NCBI GenBank assembly: GCA_032718565.1
Contig: JAVGVS010000019.1
Span: forward strand, 4,314,912 to 4,378,911
From: Distichodus sexfasciatus
Lineage: Eukaryota; Chordata; Actinopteri; Characiformes; Distichodontidae
Length of the DNA: 64,000 nt
Reading direction: 5' to 3'
Position numbers and translations under genes: made by a program. Below, piece after piece: positions 30,502 to 41,599 of the stretch. Within the stretch, counting starts at the first letter, position 1. Each line of letters starts with the position of its first letter. The notes beneath the pieces were generated by a model that was not told where the DNA came from, did not search any database, and saw only the letters and a list, made by a program, of their open reading frames with translations.

Positions 30502-33500
30502 TCACTCCACGGGGTTGGTGCTGCAGCGCCGGCGGAACTCCTGCCCGTACTCATGCACCCATTTGTTAGCCACTGGACATATGCAAGCAGATTCTGAATC
30601 AGATGTTTACTGCCAACTACACCATCATCAAAGAAATTTGCTTTCAAGGTTGGCGCTAAGACATTTAAGATATTTTTAACACAGGAAAGTTGGCAATGCT
30701 AGTTTCTATGATTAACACGTCTACGTATGAAGATTACCCCATTTATCACCAATAAGGACTGGGCATCCTGCATGCAGTGTATCTCCATTCCCTTGGCCGT
30801 TTCTGTGAAGGTTCCACCAGAAGATGGCACTATTCTGGGAATAAATAAACATACACACTTAAAATGCTACTGCTACTAATGAGTTCTCGCCCTTTAAGAC
30901 TTTTGTTTCTGAGCGTGATTTAAAAAGGATTCTTGAAGGTTACAGAACTTCTTAAGGACATTTCACCTCTCATTTGAAGAAAAGCTTCTTCAAAAATCTG
31001 ATGGTGAGTTCCAGGTATCTGTCTTTAAGTGGGTTTGTCTCCTTAAAAGTGGTCTGGTTTTTAGAACTAAAGAAGACTTTCGGATGAGAGTTGAAACGTC
31101 CAGTTGCCTTCGAATCAGGGGCTTAAGACTCACACGGCCTGGGAGATTTGCTGACTTCAGGTCAGCGATTGGGTTTTATTATGATAACCCCCCTCGCCAA
31201 ACAGTGAGCGGTAGGTGGTGAAAGCCCCCAGGCCACAAGGGTCAAAGGATAAAATTCCTGCTAGGGATCATTAACATTTCACTACCAGTTCATTTGCTTC
31301 TGCCCGAAACATAAAACCCTCCATTGTAACAAGAAACCGTCTTAACCAGAACCAAGCTCTCAGAGACGTCAGAGAATGAAGATGCCGTACCTTGACTACT
31401 GGGACGCTGAAGTTGGCGTAGATGAACGCAGTGGATCCTCCTGCTTCCACAGAGCTGAGCTGCAGTGCATCACAAGTAGGGGTGTAAAATATAATATAAA
31501 GTTTCAAAAGTCTGCCATAATGTGATTTTGATTCAATTTAATTCAGGAGCCAATTAAATGCTGCTTTAACAAGCTTCTTTTTAAATAAAATCAATAATGT
31601 TAATGATGTATGTTTTTAATTTGGAATGATGTTACTTGTTGATCACTGAACTGATATATTATCGTAGATCGATGTATCATTACAACCTTTATTACAAGGC
31701 TCTCATTCAGTCACGTTAAAGCACAGCACACATATCGGTGAGCCCGTCCAGACTTACACACTCTCGACACGCTCATATTGCACAGACAGGAATGTTTTCC
31801 TTGGAGTAAAGCTTCAATTTACGGCTCGCTCGGGGCAAGTTGCAAACGGAATGGCGTTATAGGAAAGCCTCGCTCTCCCGCTGATGTCGCAGATGCATAG
31901 GGAAAATTTGGTACAGAGAGGAAACAAAAAAAGGTTGACTTACGTATATCATAAATGTGGCCATTCGATTTCCAGAATTGAGTCTGTACACTGGGCTTGA
32001 CATGGACTGAGAAGAGGGATGGATGAAACGAATGCAAATGAACAAAAAATACAAATGTACATCCGTTATGAAAACAAAATCTTTGCAGCAGGTTTGCAAC
32101 AAACTTGTGGTAAATTTGTGGCAAATTGTGGAGTTTTCCAGAATTCCAGAAGTTTGCCACTGTCAGCCACTAGTGGCAAAATTGCAGCACTGTCCTGGCA
32201 ATGATGACAAATTGCCACTAGTAGTAAATGTTTTTGACAAAACATTTGTTTTGTAATGGCAAATGTATACTGAACCTTTGGTGACCAATTTGCCAGGTGC
32301 ATCAATTTTCCACAAAGTCTGCTAGAGGTCCACTGCAAGTTTGTCACAAACCTAATCTGTATGTGAAAATATGATTTGCTGCAAATTTGCGGCAACATTG
32401 CCAAAGGTTAACGGCAATTGTTTGCCAGAAGCCAAAAAATTTGTAAGGGTTATCAGAACAGGCACGGATTCCTACCAATACATTCACACTGAATATTAAA
32501 CGTTTCTCAAGCAGAGAGTCAATGTAACCAAAATATTGGATCATTCATCATGGCGGCTTAAATGCAAAGGGAAAATCAAAAGTAAACAAAGTTGACATTT
32601 AGTATGTCAAGAAAATTATATTCAAATGCATAGTCAAGAACACTGAAGAACAGCTCTCTCATAAACAAAAAAGTCGCTCACAGTGGCATGATCAAAATGG
32701 GGTTCGTAATGGCCTCCGATGCCGTAGTTCACCACTTGCAGATGTTCACCGTAAGGAAGCTGCACATTCAGGCCGGTTAGTAAAGTGATGCGCTGGTCCA
32801 GCTTGCTAATGGTGGGATGAGCCGAATCCTTCAGCCATGCACTGGAGGAACAGTGAGCGACAAAGCACGTCATTTGTTAAGCCTAATAAACATTAAGAAA
32901 TGTATTTTTGTATCTATCCTGTTGGTTGGCTGTCTTCTTTCTTCTGGGGCAGTTGGAAGACTTTGACGGGTTTTGAAAGCCGTTTCAGAAAATCACTGAA
33001 TATAATGTCTGGTTAAAACCTGCTTTATATAAATATTATGAGTTCTGTTATGTGAGTTCATGTGTTTTCAGTGATTTTTTTCTTAATTAAGAATGATTCT
33101 AATCAGTTTCTTCATGACATAAAAATAAGAAAGCATAGTAATACATTTTAATACAAATCATATGAGATCCAGTGGAGAGTGCTCAGAGTTGAAATCCGTT
33201 CAACTTTTAAAACAGCGCTGCGCTCGTCAGTGTCACTTCTCTCTTGCTAGCCAATGAAAATCCAGGAAGGGGCAGGACATATGAAACGGTGTTACTCTCC
33301 CAGCTGTTGTCTTTCGTGGTTTATCTGATGCAGCCAATCCCCACATCTTGAAGACATGTGAGTATCTAGTTTAAACGCTGCTGCTAATGGCAAGATGCAA
33401 TTTCTCTCCACTGTAAAGATAATCTTGTCGCTAAACTAGGAACACGTTACAATGTTTACATGAAATAGGAACGAATGCAGAAGTGCCTGATGACGCTTTT

Positions 33501-36500
33501 TGTAACCTAGCAACAATAAGCGCCGAGGAAAGCAGTGAGAAAAACCCTGGAAGTAAGGTTTTGTAAAAAAAAAGTGACATTTGAAGATATATCATTCACA
33601 TAATTAATATAAATGTTTTCTAAAACCGTTTTAACCAGGGGATCTTAGATTTACTGGTTTAATCAATCAATTTTATTAAATGCTGTGGGTGGTGGTCTAG
33701 TGGTTGGGACACTCGCCTCTGGACCAAGAGGTCATGGGTTTGAATCCTACCTCCAAGACTACAATCACTGGAACCCTGAGCAAGAACCTTAACCCCAAAT
33801 TGTTCCAGTCCAGGAAAACTTAGGAAAAATGGAAGTCGCTCTGGATAAGAGTGTCTACTAAATGCCATAAATCTAAATGTAAATTTATATGGTTTTCACA
33901 GAGAGAACTGGAACCACATCCAAATTAAATCCAAACTGTCGTCAGGGTCTATGATATGATTTATGTTTTAACCAAAACTAAAATTTGACAGAAAGCATGG
34001 CTTACAATCAACGTTCATCACCTCTTGCTGATGCGATACTCTGCAGTTGCCTGCTTTACTCCTGATGCCACCACTGATCTCCTAAGCTGAAAAAAGCAAA
34101 AGCCACATAAATCATAAAACATCCAGAACAGCACTGTGTTTCTCCAGAGAGTTGGTGTGACAATGTTGTGAACTGTTAAGAAATATGATGTTTTCAAAAC
34201 AAATCAAAATAATGGTTCTTTTATAACCTTTTCTCAAAGGTTGGTCCAAATCTCAATTAGCAATGTTTAGTAAAAATGGAGAGTAAGATGTTTTGCCAAA
34301 GAGTTACTTATAATGAAAAGAACTGCATCATCTGCCAACACAGAGATGAAAGAGTTAAAATGGCAAACGGAACAAGTGATGTGACTTGGCACGACTAGCC
34401 ATTCTCACACAAATAATTCACCAGGTCTGATTTCACAAATATCACCGAGTCTGATTTCAATCAGCTTCACGTACCCAGATGACGCAATGACGACGAGGTG
34501 GCGGGGATGAATGTTTCAAGAGGAACAGCAAGTTCTGAGATAAAAGTTTTATCTCCTTCCTGCGACACCATGAATAAGTTCTTCAGAACAGGAACTTGGA
34601 GCAACTGCTTTCCCTAAGCTGTGGCCAGCCGTTATTTGGCAGAAATCGTTTCCATAAGCTACAGAGTGAAACGGCAGCAAAAAACTGGCACATATTCACT
34701 GTCTCTTGCCAAGGGGTTAGAACCACAAAACGGTTCTTCACATCATGCCAAAATTAGGTTGGTCTAAGTGCCAATCATTACAACGCATCTCCAATTCCCA
34801 GTTGTGTTTGCACACAAATGAACAATGTTCTTGTGTTTAGAAATAAATATTTTTTAAGTGCACGCTAATTCATGTTTTTGATACAAATTTTGTTGACAAC
34901 ACTCAAGTCACTAATTACTCATTATTTCTTTTGATTCTTCATGCAAACTTGGAACATTATGGTCACTTAATATACGTCATGCCCTGGAGAAAGTGTTAAA
35001 AATTGCTCACCCCTGGCATTGCACTGTCTCTGATGTTTTGAACTTCGTCGTCCGTGACAAATTCGTGGTACAGTACAACATAAGGCTGCTCGCTGACTAG
35101 CTCACGTTTCATGGGTTGCAGAAGTAAACCGGGACTGTCATTGGTGAAATAGTCGCAAAACAGTCTTGGGTTTTCATAAAATGTTGGCTGTAAGCAGAGA
35201 AAGATGCATCTGAACTTCATTATTCAATTTGTGCCTTTCATCTTCTCTCAATTTTCATTTTTCCGTTCACTAAGTGAAGCAAAGCTTAAATGGCAGTTTT
35301 GCTTCTGCACTACCATCTGCAGAAATGTTTCTATAGTGGTGTAGAATCCACTCTAAGTGTACATTTTATCATGATATACCCTGACGAGGCCCACTGCTTA
35401 AAACTATGCCTATGATTTTACAAAGGGTTTCAACAGTGTAACAGAGCTTATGCCATGTTCTGTTTTCTATTAGCATAATTTTTTCCTAAGACAAACGATG
35501 AACTACAGCAAATAAAACTGTAGCATTAACGGAGCAGTAAAAATGAAGAAACAGGCATTTATTTCACAATCTATTACACATTTCTGATTGCGTAAAAATA
35601 TGAGATCCAAATATTTTTTAAGTGAAATATGACCAGAACTCTGACTGCTGACTTAGATCCCCCTTAATTTGAACATATATAACATATTTTTCATAATTAT
35701 TATATGATTTGATCAAAAATTGAATGCCCTCTTTTATAAATTGCATACTTTTTGTATCACATATATCATACCTGTGCCCCCTGTGTTTGACAAAGCCTCT
35801 CATATGTGTCCCTGGTTCTCAGGTACGTGGTACTGGGTCTCTTCAAAACTGACCCCGATCTCCGAATAGTGGAATTGTTGACCAGAATTTCCTCGTATTT
35901 CTCGAGATTAAGCAGCAGCCTTTGGTTGGTGGGTTCTTGAAATACATATTAAAATGCAGTAAAACATGACTCACAGATCTGAAAGTAGGAACCTTTTCCA
36001 CCATATAATTCCTTATATCTTGCATGTATGTAGTGTGCTGTTTCTTGACAGGTTTTAACAGAGTGGTTTTACCATGATTCAGCAGTTCCTGGGAAAGACT
36101 GTGAGCAGAGAAGATGTTTCCAGTCTGAAGTCATACAAACAAGCAGATGTCATAATGTAAACTACCAAACTTGGAGACCAGTTCTAAAGATACTCTGTCG
36201 CGTTTGAAGAAATCCAAGTGCCACACACCTTGAAATGTGCAAAGGCTAAATGGTCCATGGCCGTTTCCAAGCTTCCCTCATTCTCTGGGCTCCAGTCTGA
36301 ACCTCGGAATAGCCGCACCGCCTCCTCGAACCACTGAACAGAGTGGTAGAAATCCTCTACGTCGTAGGCCACCTGGAAAAGCAACCAATTCCATGAAACG
36401 CTCACGCAGCAGTGCTGAGAAGCAGTCTGAAGCCAAATTAGGGTGTGTTTGAGCAAGGTGAGTTTTATACATTTAAGGTTTGAAAATGACCGTCTAGTGG

Positions 36501-39082
36501 TCGCTGATGCTATTCTAGATATGCAATGCTGTATATCCACAACTGAGCTAGAAAAGGACGCAATGTATTGAGTAGAACCTGGTTATACCTTCTTTTTCCA
36601 TTTTTGTGGCATATGTTTGCCCAGATTCCTGTCAGCAGGGATTAGGGAATGTGTATTGAATTTCCTGTCATGAAGAAGAATGTATAACTATATTATGCTC
36701 AGTATAGAATAGTCATTGTGACTTTCTTAAGCTTTCAGCAACTGAGCTTGAGAAGGGAGCAACAAAGGAAATAAGTTTACTTTGACTTTGACATGCATTT
36801 GGAAATTTGAAGGATGGATGAGGTGAATTTTGGGTGTTGACACATGACGTAAAAGGCTGGAGATTAAACAAATAATGACACTGCCTTGCTTGACAGCCCT
36901 GTTTTTGTCACGCTTTAAGGAAAACCAGATGCAAGCGTGTCCGGTTTTATCAGAAAGAAAAACAAGGCATAAAGGATGACGCACGAGGTACAGCCCTGAA
37001 TTATAACTCCCTAAATTAACAGAACTCAGGCGAAAACATCAAAAGGACAAAGTGCAGTCAACACTGCCTTATCTGGTTAAGGCACAAAAGCAAGGCCCAA
37101 CTGAACAGACTTCCACATCACCACTGTAAATTCTGCATAAATTCCCTAATCCCTGCTGACTGGAGTCCAGCCAGGCCTGCACCACAAAGATGGAAAGAGA
37201 ATGTATAACGGGGTTCTACTCAATATGGAATGTCAATTATGAGTTCCTGTGTGCTCAGACTGGAATCTTCCAGAACACATTTCAAGCTGTGGGAAAGAGA
37301 CTGCAAACCTTAGGAGTCCCATAGATAAGAAGAGTGAGATGGTAGCAAAGCTGAAAGGGAGATGGAGAGCAGATGCACACTGATTCACTATGTGGTAGTG
37401 CTAACATTGTTTATCTAGTTTTTTTGCTAGTTTCTTAAAAAGTTATCTAGCTCTTAAAAAACTAAATGGTAAGAGAACAACCCTCAAGACATGCCTCCCA
37501 AGACTGTAAGGATTTAGAAAATTACTCAAACATCATGCTCATGAACTGAAGTTCTATTACAGCTGTGCCATGTTTATACCAGCCATGTTGCTCCATTCAA
37601 GCTGTGAGCATCTGGATGAACTGACATAGTTTATATCACTGTGAAAAAAGAACACAGAGAATTTCCAAAATAACTGCAACCCAAAAGCCCACCTTTCCCA
37701 CCATGAAGCAGTCATCCCCAGAGAGAGGGATGGACACCGATGGTGTGTAGATGTCAACTCTATTGCCATTGGAGATCCTCAGGAACTGACCTCTCACCAA
37801 TCCCTCCACCTGGAGAGAATAAACATCCTGGAGCCTCATCAGAGCCCGAGCAGCCCCCTGGAGGTCCTCAAGTTTGGGTAAACTGGATTCCATAGTTTGG
37901 TAGCCAGACCTCAGCGCTGAAATACATCACTAAGAATTAAAGGCTTTGAAGGGTAGAATTGTGGGAAATGGCTCAGGTCCAAAACATTCAAATGACTAGT
38001 GAGATCTAACATCAAGGTCAGAGATTCAGAGGCATGTACAATCAAGTACCTTGGAGATTTTCCTCAGCTTCGTCATTGTAGACCAATTTTTCCCATTCTG
38101 ACTGCAATCTTTTGATGAGGGTAAATGCTACCAGAGGGTTTGTCATTGCATGTGTAAGTTCATCTTGCATCACACTGTGAAAGTCTGAAACTTTTGAGTA
38201 GAACCTAGAAAAGAGCAAAAAAAAGAGAGATTGGAACCAAAAATATTCTTTCTCATTATGCTAAAGGATCCTTGCACTAACTCACATAATTACTAGACAT
38301 CTATAATACTGCAGCTACATGTAAATCTTAACATAACCCCAGTAACCAAAAGCAAAGGCCCCATCTCTATATGTAAACATCTTCTCAGAAAGAGACAAAA
38401 ATATAAGAAAAAAAGAAGTCTCAGGTTTCCTTTTCTTTTAGAGGAAAATATGGTCCCTGACTCTCTCACGTTCTCTCTCACACAATCACAGTCAGATTTT
38501 ATTATCTTTGTGCTGTACTTCCATTAACCAGCATGTTTCTAGATATAATATGTGTGCCTTAAATCTCTGCAACTTTTGACATTTACATTTTCTCATTTTT
38601 CCTAATGAGAACTGGTATTCACACATGAAAGCATAAAACCTGTTTTTTATAACCTTCTTAAAAACCTCCACCTCTCTCTGTATTTCCAAATGTCCATATT
38701 GTCCAAGTAATAGCCACTACATAACATCCCAAGTTCCACATTGTGCATCTTCGCTGTGAAACACAGAAACTTCTGACTAGAGCTAGAACTAGTAAGAGAG
38801 AAAATCTCATTTGCATCACTTGAGTTGCATTGCAAGAGTTAACTTGAGATTATTAATACTATATAAATATGACCATGTAAACGTCTTTACTCACCTTTTC
38901 ATGTCTTCAAGTCTCTGTGTTTCTAGATCTATGTACGTTTGTAAGGAACTGAGTAGCTGTCTCTCAGATTTAAGCGCTAATGTGACGCTCATAACTGAGG
39001 TGAACATCTCGCCTCGGCTCTCCTCTGCCGCCCTCATCACCAGCCACAACCACGCCAGACGCAAACACAGACCTGACGACAT
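30502..39082 (-). CDS. p4ha3: Prolyl 4-hydroxylase subunit alpha-3 (collagen P4H)
   Basis: 2-oxoglutarate/Fe(II) dioxygenase subunit that hydroxylates proline in collagen-type repeats in the ER lumen, normally partnered with protein disulfide isomerase. Thirteen coding exons: 39082-38895, 38204-38050, 37916-37693, 36372-36229, 36124-36073, 35935-35772, 35187-35011, 34086-34022, 32841-32682, 32006-31944, 31459-31391, 30834-30738 and 30572-30502. All phases agree, giving 542 residues (family about 544). A signal peptide opens the protein. The N-terminal and peptide-binding region includes NPLVAFTLIKRLQSEWEKLV, GAARALMRLQDVYSLQVEGL and DDCFMVGKVAYDVEDFYHSV. The catalytic domain has the iron ligands His438 and Asp440 (GGHYEPHFDHAT) and His508, with the 2-oxoglutarate Lys518 (LHAGCPVLIGDKW). 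The gene appears intact. An intronic extension after exon 5 is open but is not the spliced product. Confidence 0.95.
30950..31115. repeat. Inverted pair of GATGAGAG..GAAA motifs (possible Penelope-type remnant)
   Basis: In a p4ha3 intron, CGGATGAGAGTTGAAACGTC (31081-31100) and, on the other strand, AAATGAGAGGTGAAATGTCC (about 30957-30976) form an inverted pair. The arrangement resembles the short hammerhead-like cores of Penelope-like element ends, but this is only motif similarity. Confidence 0.3.
32080..32420. repeat. GGCAA/TTGCC-rich fold-back sequence in a p4ha3 intron
   Basis: Repeated words TTTGTGGCAAA, GCCACTAGTGGC and TTGCGGCAA in both orientations make an imperfect fold-back stretch. 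It is probably a MITE, with ends not defined. Confidence 0.35.
33680..33890 (+). repeat. Complete tRNA-derived SINE with GGATAAGAGTGTCTACTAAATG tail
   Basis: A box-like GTGGTCTAGTGGTTGGGACA, B box GGGTTTGAATCC, body CTGAGCAAGAACCTTAACCC, and the conserved tail CTCTGGATAAGAGTGTCTAC followed by TAAATG repeats. It lies in a p4ha3 intron. Confidence 0.85.
36562..37238. mobile_element. ~670-bp element with ~100-bp inverted ends in a p4ha3 intron
   Basis: TATTGAGTAGAACCTGGTTA (about 36566-36585) and the reverse complement of about 37212-37231 (TATTGAGTAGAACCCCGTTA) begin long imperfect inverted repeats. The repeats continue through TTTTCCATTTTTGTGG and GTCAGCAGGGATTAGGGAAT on both sides. There is no transposase between them. 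Confidence 0.65.
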
Positions 39083-39084
39083 CT

Positions 39085-39280
39085 TACGCGGTTAAAAAAA
39101 AAAAAAAAGAACTCTAAAAGCCGTCGGTTTAATTCACTCCTTCGTTGAAAGTTCGCTTAAATTCGCGCAAACGTGTAGACTAACATGAAGAAACGTGAGT
39201 AAGAGAGATTTCCAGTGAGTCATGACGCCTGAAGCTCGTCCTGCACGACAGAGTCCAGGAGCACATCCAACTCAACGTCT
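39085..39280 (-). promoter_or_regulatory. p4ha3: Upstream region of p4ha3
   Basis: A CpG-containing segment (39100-39240) and an A-run (39093-39107 on plus) lie directly upstream of the start codon. No TATA box is evident. Confidence 0.4.
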
Positions 39281-39282
39281 TA

Positions 39283-39318
<36 letters not shown>
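39280..39318. repeat. CA dinucleotide microsatellite
   Basis: About 18 tandem AC units. Confidence 0.97.
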
Positions 39319-39319
<1 letters not shown>

Positions 39320-39324
39320 TTACT

Positions 39325-40270
39325 ATCTTTATAAGGTTCTTCCATGACTCCCATAATGACTATATATAAATAATTCTACACCTAACCCTAATCCTAACCT
39401 TAACATCAGTAACCAAAAGCAAATCTTTCTTAAATAAAACATGGACGTTTCTTATAAAATCAGTTTGCCTCATTGGGACCGCTCCAATGTCCTCACAAGG
39501 CCATAAAAAATAAATAAAAGTGTTTTTAGTGGTCATCCAGGTCTTCACAATCCCCTAAATGCAAGAATCCACACAAACACAAGGGGAGGTGGGGCGGTGT
39601 TTCAAGGTATTTCCATGCAACCCATAATTACTAATCCTCACTACACCTAACTTATGATTTGTTTATTCATTAGAACCGCCTATACTGTATCTTTCTTAAA
39701 TTATGAGGATTCCCATACAACAACTCTTTACAAAGACACAACATTATGACTAAAGTTCCCATATCTAATATTCAGGTCCTCACAGGTACCTACAGCCTAA
39801 AAGAGGGTAGAGAGTCTGATAGTGTCCCAAAAGGAAAGGAAATTTGGATATTTGTGAGGTCTTTGTGGATTTATGAGGACATTTTTGTATGTGAGATGTT
39901 TTCATCATCAGGGAAAGTTATTTTGTTTCGGTCATGTCTTACTATCTTTGTGAGCATACTCAGGATACTGACTAATGTAAAGAAAATTACATCTCTATTT
40001 TAGTTTTTCACATATCTTAGACTTTCTGATCCTCTGATCCTCACATGTAAGACATGAGTGTGGAACAGGTTTTAGGTACATTTTTCCTTGTAAGGATCAG
40101 TCCTCAAAAGGTGTCTCCACAAAGCCAAAAAAAGACAAAATCACAGGTTCTTACCTAAAAACCTAAAACCTGTTCCTACAAACACAACCATGCCTTACTT
40201 TGTGAGGTACTTCCACTGATTTCTATAATGACTAGTCAGCTACCTTTGATACCTTAAAAATTGATCTCAC
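39325..40270. repeat. Degenerate repeat tract with CCTAACC and TTCCATGACTCCCATAATGACT words
   Basis: Variants of TTCCATGACTCCCATAATGA recur near 39340, 39608 and 40208. CCTAACCTTAACATCAGTAA and AACCAAAAGCAAA recur here and in p4ha3 intron 1 (38335-38357). It is a diverged minisatellite-like block. Confidence 0.5.
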
Positions 40271-40642
40271 ACAGATATACGTTTCTTTAAAAAATACACC
40301 ATAATGTTTTATTCATATTTGCACGGTTTCATGTGTATTTGTCCTAAGTTCTGAAACTCAAACGCAAGAAATATGAACAGGTTTTTGTCATTAAAAAAAC
40401 ACCTCACCATAATGATTTAAAAACTGCATCACACTGTCATTTTGAACAATAAGCACAATGTCAGGTGTCCAATTATATCATATAATCTACAATAAAGAGT
40501 AATAAAATAAATAAAATAAGTAATAGCTTAGTGATAGTTATATTTTAAATATGAAGACATGGCATTTTGTGACAGTTTTACCACATGTGGAAAAATGACA
40601 TATTATAACCAAGTATATTCTTGGTGTCCTTTTCAGAAAGGC

Positions 40643-41593
40643 TCATTTTGTAAACTTGCTTACTTTATGGGGACCATTACAAGCCCGGCAGCAGGGTATG
40701 GCTCTGTTCATGTAACTCCTCAGACTCTCATCCCTGAAGCCATAGATGAGAGGACTGAGAAAGCGTGGAATCAAAACGAAACAAAAGTAGTTAAAAAAGG
40801 AGATGCGTTCCTGCAGCCAGCTGACATGCACCACAATCAGATTCTCTGTGATGGGAAAAGTGAAGACCATCATGCTCAACAGCAGCTGGAAGCCATGCAA
40901 CACCACTGTGTTCAGGGCCTTCCTCACCGAGGCTCGGTCCTGCCTCATCTTACGGGTCTCTAGCAAAATCCGGATATACGTGAAGAGGATGACGACGGCC
41001 ACCAGTGCGAAAAACAGTCCATTCATGGCAGCTTTGAACAAAGTCTGGATTGGTGAGGCATTAAGCACTGTGGTTTTGCAGACCACCGGTGTGGAAAATA
41101 CGTCCACGCCGTCCCGTGGCCGCATAATTATGAAGTCTACCATGGGCAGGACACTGCTGACGAGCCACAGGGCGACAATGATAACCCAAATCTTCTCCGG
41201 CCTCCAACAGGCCGGGCGATGGAGAGGGTAAAGGATAGCCACATAGCGCTCCAATGCCATGGCGGCAAGAATGAGGGGACCGTTCTGAAAGGTGACGGTG
41301 GACAAGAAGAGCAGCGGTGCACAGTAGACAATGGCAAAGTTCAAGCCGCTCAACACGAAGAGGAAGAGTAGCACGGAGGAGAGAAGCTGTAGGGTGTCGT
41401 TGACCAGCATGTAAACGAAAAGAATGTAACGAGAGCTGTCAAAGAACTGCCTGTGCGAGGCGAAAGTGTGCAGCATTAACAAAATACAGTAGAGGAAGAC
41501 ACAGAAGAAGGGTATGACCACGCATATCGGCACAATAATGGTGACATTTTTGTTGAATGTCACATTGCTCGGGAGTTCGGTCAGGTTTTGCAT
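40643..41593 (-). CDS. Odorant receptor, OR131-2-like family GPCR (1)
   Basis: A single-exon, 316-residue, seven-transmembrane receptor, presumably in the cilia of olfactory neurons and coupled to an olfactory G protein. The N-terminus has glycosylation sites (NLT, NVT). The end of TM3 carries MALERYVAILYPLHR, the DRY-type box in the ERYVAI form of fish odorant receptors. TM6 follows KALNTVVLHGFQLLLSMMVF, and TM7 ends PRFLSPLIYGFRDESLR. It is the most diverged of the four intact receptors here and heads the cluster next to p4ha3. The ligand is unknown. Confidence 0.85.
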   Translation of the reverse strand: MQNLTELPSNVTFNKNVTIIVPICVVIPFFCVFLYCILLMLHTFASHRQFFDSSRYILFVYMLVNDTLQLLSSVLLFLFVLSGLNFAIVYCAPLLFLSTVTFQNGPLILAAMALERYVAILYPLHRPACWRPEKIWVIIVALWLVSSVLPMVDFIIMRPRDGVDVFSTPVVCKTTVLNASPIQTLFKAAMNGLFFALVAVVILFTYIRILLETRKMRQDRASVRKALNTVVLHGFQLLLSMMVFTFPITENLIVVHVSWLQERISFFNYFCFVLIPRFLSPLIYGFRDESLRSYMNRAIPCCRACNGPHKVSKFTK

Positions 41594-41599
41594 GATGGT

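Noticed and set aside
31819..32404. Several overlapping ORFs in a p4ha3 intron
   Set aside because: They read through exon 10 into a GGCAA-rich repeat; only 32006-31944 is coding.
35975..36072. Open extension after p4ha3 exon 5 (frame continuing into the intron)
   Set aside because: The frame is open, but ending exon 5 at 36073 and resuming at 35935 restores the family sequence (NQRLLLNLEKYEEIL) in phase. The extension has no family match.
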